NCBI RefSeq assembly: GCF_000328475.2
Contig: NC_026496.1
Span: forward strand, 248,001 to 312,000
Direction: 5' to 3'
Length of the DNA: 64,000 nucleotides
Source of the DNA: Mycosarcoma maydis
Lineage: Eukaryota; Basidiomycota; Ustilaginomycetes; Ustilaginales
A program made the translations under genes and the position numbers. Position 1 is the stretch's first letter; each line of letters begins with the position of its first letter. Shown piece by piece: positions 58,206 through 64,000 of this stretch. The notes beneath the pieces were generated by a model. That model did not search any database. It was not told the DNA's origin and worked only from the letters and a program-made list of their open reading frames with translations.

Positions 58206-58665
58206 CTTACCTTAGCATGTTCTCTACTCGTGACTACCGCCAACGGCCATGTGCCACGTGCCCACGGCCACTCGTTTGATGTTTGATTCACATTATATGG
58301 TTGTCATTAATCAAGTCGCGACGTTTTGAACAACGTTCTTGCAAGCCGGTAGCGCGTGTGTTGTCGGTTGAGACTCTTCGATCATAGTCGAGAGCAGATG
58401 ACTCGGTGGGTTGCCAACCTCACGTCTGCTACCTCTTCGCCGTAAGCCTTCCGACTTGATAGCTTTCGCTCATCGACACGCGAGGATATTCACGATTGCG
58501 CGCTGAACCCCTCTTGCATGCGCGGACCGCGCCAAGCTCTCTCAAATTACCACGCACACTTTGATCGCATGTGCACATCACCGGTCTGTAACATCCTTGG
58601 CTAGGCAGTCAAATAGCTTCGATTGTCGCAATGGTCTATTAAAACAAAGAGAGCGCTTGCCGCCT
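58206..58665. other. Convergent 3' intergenic region
   Basis: Lies between the serine-rich gene and SSZ1. It contains ATTCACGATTG at 58488-58498 and no credible gene. Confidence 0.6.
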
Positions 58666-60483
58666 CTAAAGAGCCAACTTGACCCCTTGATTCGACCCAA
58701 CCTCCTTGGCCTCTACGATCAGACTTCCCGGCGCGGTCAAGGTGAGTTCCAACTCGACCTTGCTCTGACCCTTGTTGGGTGTAGGAACGGTGAAGAGGGC
58801 GATGTTTTTACCGGCGGGCTTTGTGATGGCGGTCTTGACCTGTTCCGGCTCGAGCGGTTCATCGTCTTCTTCGTCGAGATCATCGGCGTCGGGCTGAATG
58901 GTTTCGACGTGCACCGAGTCGATTCCTTCGTCCAAGGTAAACGCGACGCTGGATGCGCCGGATGCGACCGGAAATCGGTAAGAGCGGCGGATAGGGTATG
59001 GCGTGAAGGCAGGAACGAGCGTGACGAACTTGTCGGCGAGAATCAAACCCAACGGTGCCGAGGTGGTTTGCACTTTCAGCTCGGCGACAGAAGCGACCGG
59101 AGTTGCGGGGACAGCGTGGATGTAGGCGGACTCCTTAGAACCCTCGGGCGCAGCAGCGATCACCTGAGCTTGAATAGCACACCCCCTGGCGATAACTTGA
59201 TCAGCATCGATCGATGCCGTGATAGGGGCACCGCCCTCCTCGGCATCTCCGAACAACCCGGCCAGACGGTCAGCCAATCCGCTCAGTCGGGCGCTTCCAC
59301 CAGCCAGCACCACCTCGTCCACCTGGCAAGCTTCCAACCCTGCTTCCGCCAGCGCCTTCTCCACACCGCTCACTACTTTACCGAAAGCTGCGCCGGCAAG
59401 CATGTCGAATCGCATCCTGTTGACACTTCCGGTGAAATCAACACCCTCAGCAAGAGACTCGACCGAGCATGTGGCCGAGTTCGAAGCCGAAAGGGCACGC
59501 TTAGTGAACTCGGCTTCGTTGCGAAGCTTGGCCCATGCGCGCTTGTCAGTTTCGGCGATGGTGATTTTGGTCTTCTTGGTGAACTCCTTGGCGAAGAAAG
59601 CGACGAGGGCCGAATCAAGGGTGGTTCCACCAACGGTGGCGTCGTGAAGGTAGGCTAGGTTGGTGTAGAGACCCGAACGAGCGGAAAACACGGTGATGTC
59701 GGTGGAAGATCCGCCCATGTCGACAACGACGACGTTGCGGTCGAGCGCCTTGGCGACAGGGTAAGGAGCGGAGTCGACACCATCAGGGTGAGCTGGCAGC
59801 TGACCAGGGCCAGCGGGGGCAGTGAGACCGTAAGCAGCAAGAGCAGCAGCAGAAGCAGGAATCACTTGGAGTACAATGAGACCTGCCTCCTCAGCAGCTT
59901 TTTTCAAAGCAGCAATTTGCGCTTCAGGGAACCACTGAGGCACGCTCAGAACGGCACCTGCGATAGGTACACCGGACAAGAAGTCCTTGGCGGTCAAGAA
60001 CAGACTGCGCAAGAAACGAACGGCAACATCGTGCACGCTGAGCGTCGTCTCCTGACCATCGATCTCGACCTTAAAACCAGCGGTGCCGTTGACGTCGATG
60101 ACAGCAGCGGAAGCGCGCTTCTTTTCGCTCTCGGAAAGCGAGGAGAAAGGTCGTCCGAGCAGGTTGACAAAGTTGTCAATCACGTTGGGAGCATTGCGAA
60201 CCAGTTGAGGCGTAGCCTGGTTGGCGAGGTAGACTTGATCACCGTTGAACGCAATGCGAGTGGCAAGCTGACGTTCACCGTCTTCGTTAGCGATAACGTC
60301 GGCGCGACCGCTGTGGATGTTACGATAGGAAAGCGGATGATCACAGCGTCAATGCGTGCTACTCATCGAAACGAGAACGAACTTGAAACGCAAAGAAAGA
60401 ACTTACTGTTGGTTGATGCAAGCAATCGAAGAATACGAGTGGCCAAAGTTGATGCCGATCACGGCTCCTGCTGATTCCGTCAT
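58666..60483 (-). CDS. SSZ1: Ribosome-associated Hsp70-like chaperone Ssz1 (two exons)
   Basis: Exon 1 is 60483..60407 (ATG through INQ plus two bases); the intron is 60406..60311 (96 nt, GTAAGT...CCACAG); exon 2 is 60310..58666. The product has 573 residues. The N-terminus is GINFGHSYSSIAC instead of the canonical Hsp70 GIDLGTT, as in Ssz1. The joined exons read NQHGRADVIANEDGERQLATR. Later Hsp70 signatures are VVVDMGGSSTDITVF and EVVLAGGSARLSGL. The peptide-binding domain is short and the usual C-terminal lid is missing, again Ssz1-like. With Zuotin it forms the ribosome-associated complex that assists nascent chains (family knowledge). Confidence 0.95.
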
Positions 60484-60931
60484 CTTGTGAATGTTTTCCA
60501 GGTTGGTGATGACGAGGAAGGGATGCAAATACTGAAGTGACAGCGCACCAAGTTTTCACGGCTTATGGCTCAGGTGTTGTCGAAAGCTGTGGCTCCAGCA
60601 CCAGCACAACCGCCGAAATAAAAAAATAAAAAAGTTTCTTCTCAATCGCGAATCTTCTGTTTTCACAGCCCGATTCTCTGAACATCTCAATTCTCAGATC
60701 TTATAGATAAATGTCTTTCGCACGAATGAAGAAAGTCAATTTACACCATCAGACACGCGCGTCCCCGTTCCACGCGTTGCGAGAGCCATCCAAAGAAGTG
60801 TTGGTCTCGAAGCTAGCGAAGCGGCTGACTGCTTCCAATGTCAGTTGCAAGTCAAGGATCTTGATCTCAGGTGAAACTTCATCAACAATCTTTCACAGCT
60901 AACATTCAAGACTGGCTAATTTTTTGCGACG
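60484..60931. promoter_or_regulatory. Divergent promoter SSZ1 / RNase H2C, with an upstream ORF
   Basis: 448 bp. An ATG-initiated 63-codon frame at 60711-60902 (MSFARMKKVNLHHQ) ends 29 bases before the RNase H2C start and may be a uORF. Confidence 0.45.
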
Positions 60932-61865
60932 ATGATGACCGACTCGGCGATACATCTATTCCCGCCGCCCATCGACATCTCCTTCGACGACGAGGCGCTA
61001 CCAGAATGCAGTGCCAACCTTATGCCGTTTAGCATTGCTTACGATGGGCCCGCACCCATCGATTCGTTTCTCGTGCACCGAGCTGCTCCTAAGACTTCAA
61101 CTGACGCTTCTACTTGTGCCAGTGCTGTGAAGGGTGAAGAAAGCGACAGCTTCATCTCAGCATTCAGAGGACGAGCGATTCAGTCGACACCGTTGCCGCT
61201 TCCGGCTGGCTTCGTAGCAAAGGTCGTGCAAGTGTCGCAGGCTGTGTCTGTTGGATCTATTGACACTGATGCAAATGGTGCGAGCACGGGTGATGGTTCG
61301 ATTTTGGATCAAAGGCAGACAAGAGAAGCAGGGGATGCAGAAAGGCAGAAGGAAAGGGCAAGAGCTAACAAACGGAGAAGGATAGCTAAACAGCCTGCTC
61401 CGGTTCTGCAAAAGTTCTCCATGGACAGTGATGACGATGATGAGCAAGACCAACATAGCGACTCCGCTGCCTCTGATGACGACTGGGAGGATACGAATGA
61501 AGCGACAGAGTCGATGCACGACGCTTCGCCACCATCAGAGACTATTGGGCCATCGCAGCAACTCGTCGACAATAAAGCCCAGATCCCCGGACCAACAGTA
61601 CACATTCATCCCATCGCCCAAGTGCAATCGAACCACCTCACCATATGGGGTCCAGACGGTCCCATAGATAAAGGAGACGACCCATTCTTTCGAACCGTAG
61701 GAGAGTGGTACTCGGTTGTTGCGCCTTTGGTAAGTCTCGACTCCTCTTCATACGACCGTTTCGCCCACCATTTTGGTCAATGGGCGAAAAAGCCGCGATT
61801 GGCTCTACTGAATGCTCACCGTACAACGATTATCTGCCTTGACAACGATTCAGTTACACGCCTGA
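60932..61865 (+). CDS. RNH203: Ribonuclease H2 subunit C (Rnh203-like), two exons
   Basis: A non-catalytic subunit of RNase H2, which removes ribonucleotides from DNA. N-terminal family motifs are CSANLMPFSIAYDGPAPID and SAFRGRAIQSTPLPLPAGF; the C-terminal part is HLTIWGPDGPI and DDPFFRTVGEWYSVVAPL. Between them lies a long basic/acidic linker (about 125-205). The frame would run on to 61993, but the family ends soon after EW..APL. A GTAAGT donor at 61730 and an acceptor ATTCAG ending at 61853 remove 124 bases and give ...VAPLLHA then TGA (61863-61865). The spliced product is 269 residues. Two in-frame ATGs start the gene (60932 and 60935). Confidence 0.88.
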
Positions 61866-62325
61866 AGCAGGGGACGACACAAACTGCCTGTGACGAAGCG
61901 ACTATTTTCACTGTCTCTTCTTGCAACCTGTCCCTTTGGCCCGCACAATGCGATGTCTCTGTGCATCCCATGATGAAGCCCGCGAGGATCTGAATCTGCA
62001 AATGGAAACTATCTCGCGAAGTCACGCGCATTCTTGGACACGCACCAGAGTTGTGTTGAGTGTTACGTTCACGATTCTCTTCCGTCATTTGACTGTGCAA
62101 CAAGAGCCGTGAGTTTTCTCACCATTCGTCATTGTCGTCCCTCCAGCCTACTCAGACGGCACGATTTCCTCGTCGAAACTTAGTGTCTGTAGTTGACTCC
62201 AGCGCGAAAAACGCCCGTTCCTCAATGAAGGCATCAGACGGAACTGCAACCGCAAAAACAGTCATGGCAATGGGCAACGTCAACGTCCTTGTGCTTAAAC
62301 TCGACACTTGTAGGCTGTACCATTC
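61866..62325. other. Convergent 3' intergenic region
   Basis: Lies between RNase H2C and the hydrolase gene. Short frames only; a TTCACGATTCTC motif variant lies near 62070. Confidence 0.5.
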
Positions 62326-63114
62326 TTAACCGATCGGCACCACCTTCCCTTCTAGCTCCCACTTGATCCTATTCCTGAAGAACTTGCTCCAAAAGGACAT
62401 GACACTATCCCACTCGGAACCTTTCAGCATGGATTCGTCCTCCTCGTTTCCTCGCAGTCGATGCAGTGTTAGTGCCGAAGTCGATTTTCTGTGGGACGAC
62501 CATCTCGTCGAGTCGAGGGGAATCTCCCGAGCGGATCTGTAGATATGTAGCACTGGTGTTGATGATGAAGAGATCGTGGGGTGGGAAATGAACGAGCCGT
62601 GAATTGAAACTATGCTCCCCAACGGTTGAGAGTGAGATTTTGACCAAGAGATTAGAACTTCAAGTGCTAGCGTTGCACCTTGTCCGAATCCAAAAATGTG
62701 GATTGAACCAGCACTCCATCCACATTTCCCGACCAGATGGTCGAGCAGAGCCACTACACTAGCCACTGTTACTGTCGGGTTCGGCTTGGTCAACAGTTCG
62801 GCGAACTGATCGAATGCAGGATACCACATCCAATGATCGCCCTCCAAAAAGGGGACTTTCAGCGGCGCTTGTAAGGTTAGTATTGCAGTCTGAGGTAAGG
62901 TCTTCTGCAGGTTCTGACCTAAATTGAAAAAGCCTGAATCGTTGTCCCCTAATCCGTGAAGCAGAATCAGAAGGTTGGAATCAACACCACTGGATGAAGG
63001 GTTGAAGTGATAGCCTGAGAACTTGTTCAGCGCAGCGCTAGCGAGCAAAGGTTTGCTGACCAACTCGACTTTCGTCGCATCCACTGCTACCTCTCGACTG
63101 GGCGAGGTGGGCAT
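62326..63114 (-). CDS. Alpha/beta-hydrolase of the phospholipase/carboxylesterase type, nucleophile replaced
   Basis: A 262-residue protein from the ATG at 63114 (MPTSPSREVAV). LLILLHGLGDNDSGFFNLGQ is the oxyanion-side motif of the acyl-protein-thioesterase/carboxylesterase family; APLKVPF and WMWYPAF follow at the family positions. At the nucleophile elbow the sequence is IFGFGQGATLALE, where relatives usually have GFSQGG: the serine position is glycine (codon GGA on the coding strand, about 62683-62690). The later catalytic Asp/His are not obvious. It is therefore either a pseudoenzyme or uses another residue. Its ATG lies only 17 bp after the stop of the molybdopterin synthase subunit gene on the same strand. 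Confidence 0.8.
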   Translation of the reverse strand: MPTSPSREVAVDATKVELVSKPLLASAALNKFSGYHFNPSSSGVDSNLLILLHGLGDNDSGFFNLGQNLQKTLPQTAILTLQAPLKVPFLEGDHWMWYPAFDQFAELLTKPNPTVTVASVVALLDHLVGKCGWSAGSIHIFGFGQGATLALEVLISWSKSHSQPLGSIVSIHGSFISHPTISSSSTPVLHIYRSAREIPLDSTRWSSHRKSTSALTLHRLRGNEEDESMLKGSEWDSVMSFWSKFFRNRIKWELEGKVVPIG

Positions 63115-63131
63115 CTTTCTAGAGAGGTAGC

Positions 63132-63503
63132 TCAGCCACCAGAGACCGGCGGGATAGCAGCAACCTCTTCTCGTCCGTGTAGCGTCCACTCGATCAGTTC
63201 GTCGATTTCGATCAGCGTATTATCGACCGACCAGCGACAGGTTCGTAGTACCGCTTCCGCTCCTCGTGATGAGTACTTGTTGGCGATAAGAGTGATGAGT
63301 GATGCGAGAGGAAACGGAGTGGTGGGCAGAGAGATGGTCTCGCTCGAGTGGCCGATGGTTGTGCGCGCCGAGGCAAAGTATAGCACGCGCACAGATGGCG
63401 TCCCGTCTGAAAATGTAGACAGCGTCAGAAAGAGAGTTACCACGGACGTGAAGGATAGAGTAGTATGTGCTCAATAGAGAAAAGGCGAAAACTCACTTGA
63501 CAT
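63132..63503 (-). CDS. MOCS2A: Molybdopterin synthase small subunit (MoaD/MOCS2A), two exons
   Basis: A sulfur-carrier protein that donates thiocarboxylate sulfur to make molybdopterin. Exon 1 is only ATGTCAA (63503..63497). The intron is 63496..63407 (90 nt, GTGAGT, a CTGAC branch, TTTTCAG). Exon 2 is 63406..63132. The 93-residue product begins MSNGTPSVRVLYFASARTT and ends with the invariant EEVAAIPPVSGG; the terminal Gly-Gly is the site of adenylation and sulfur transfer. VRVLYFASAR and the ubiquitin-like spacing fit the family, and 93 residues is normal for MoaD. Without the intron the frame has no suitable ATG at the right place, which supports the splice model. Confidence 0.92.
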
Positions 63504-63810
63504 GATGCGACTGAGGGACGTGGTGTTGATAAGGCAAACGCAAGAAACAGTTGGAATACAAGGCGAGATCAAGAAGGAACGACGTCCAAATACTGCTAAG
63601 CGCCTCCACAACCTTTTCCACACGGACATCTCCGAACCACCCACATCGACCCTGTCTTACACGTTAGATACCATTCACGATTCCGTTTCTGCAACCTGGA
63701 CATAACCAATATACACACGCCTGTGCAACATGTGCTGTTCTCAACACTAGACAGTCCAACTGCCAAGAACGTGGATATCATAATTCAAATCCCGCACCAT
63801 ATTATAGAAG
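63504..63810. other. Intergenic region between the Sgt2-like and MoaD genes
   Basis: About 300 bp, with ATTCACGATTCC at 63673-63683. It should contain the promoter of the MoaD gene and the 3' UTR of the Sgt2-like gene. A plus-strand frame at 63502-63705 has no recognisable content. Confidence 0.5.
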
Positions 63811-64000
63811 TTAACCATACATGTTGTTACCACCGTTTCCGCCAGCGCCCCTGCCAGCACCGCCCATGAAGTTCCTGGCCATATCCCTCAATGCAGGGTC
63901 GTTCATCATCGAGCTCATGTCAGGCATACCGCCACCGCTGCCAAACCTCTCGGCAGCCTGACGCAGCATGGGATTGTTCATCAGACTCGCCAAGCTGTCC
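63811..64000 (-). CDS. SGT2: C-terminal end of an Sgt2-like small glutamine-rich TPR co-chaperone (5' partial)
   Basis: Only the last 63 codons lie in the window, ending at TAA 63811-63813; the gene continues beyond the right edge. The visible end reads SLMNNPMLRQAAERFGSGGG, then MPDMSSMMNDPALRDMARN and a Gly-rich tail. MPD(L/M)SSMMNDP repeats and Met/Asn/Pro-rich helices are typical of the substrate-binding end of Sgt2/SGTA, which hands tail-anchored proteins to the GET pathway. Another STI1-domain protein (Hip, ubiquilin) is the alternative, because the TPR part is not visible. Confidence 0.65.
   Translation of the reverse strand, partial: DSLASLMNNPMLRQAAERFGSGGGMPDMSSMMNDPALRDMARNFMGGAGRGAGGNGGNNMYG

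Noticed and set aside
58561..59658. 365-codon plus-strand frame
   Set aside because: It lies antisense to the conserved ATPase and peptide-binding parts of SSZ1, with no motif of its own.
61854..61993. C-terminal extension of RNase H2C in the unspliced frame
   Set aside because: The residues have no family resemblance, and a good intron leads to a typical short end.

Overview
The window is nuclear DNA of a filamentous or dimorphic fungus, most likely a basidiomycete smut (Ustilaginomycotina). Genes are compact, mostly intronless and GC-rich. The few introns that can be seen are short (57 to 124 nt) with GT-AG or GC-AG ends and CTAAC or CTGAC branch sites. Both tRNA genes have an intron one base 3' of the anticodon. 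One gene carries the C-terminal zinc-finger domain named after Rua1 of Ustilago maydis. I could run no database search, so all names rest on motifs I recognise.

Layout: 0-23 kb holds an Mbp1-type APSES/ankyrin transcription factor (5' end outside the window), phosphoglycerate mutase GPM1, the actin-patch protein ABP1, a large LIM-RhoGAP of the Lrg1 type behind a long leader, a probably broken lineage-specific gene (15.1-16.9 kb), a DUF2235 hydrolase and a five-finger CCCH protein of the ZC3H3/Red5 type. 23-35 kb holds tRNA-Ala, a structured or unexplained stretch, an UNC93-like membrane protein, a two-domain amidohydrolase, the farnesyltransferase beta subunit and an FMP30/NAPE-PLD-like metallo-hydrolase.

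From 35.1 to about 42.2 kb there is a gene desert with no credible coding sequence and lower GC than its surroundings. It leads into a pyrimidine-rich leader and the Rua1-domain transcription factor (43.75-45.67 kb). 45.8-52 kb holds an HDEL-tagged thioredoxin-domain ER protein, a divergent PPR-like protein, a methyltransferase with a probable in-frame GC-AG intron, and tRNA-Glu. 53-64 kb holds a sterol O-acyltransferase, a serine-rich unknown, the ribosome-associated Hsp70 SSZ1, RNase H2 subunit C (spliced onto a four-codon last exon), an alpha/beta hydrolase lacking the usual serine, molybdopterin synthase small subunit (seven-base first exon) only 17 bp upstream of that hydrolase, and the C-terminal end of an Sgt2-like co-chaperone.

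Most genes are unrelated housekeeping genes with no metabolic cluster. The main non-coding signal is a short motif, ATTCGTGATT or AATCACGAAT and variants, scattered through most promoter regions and essentially absent from genes and from the gene desert. The best candidates for new biology are the tightly packed MoaD-hydrolase pair, the dispersed motif, the gene desert, the amidohydrolase with a degenerate second half, and the broken gene.
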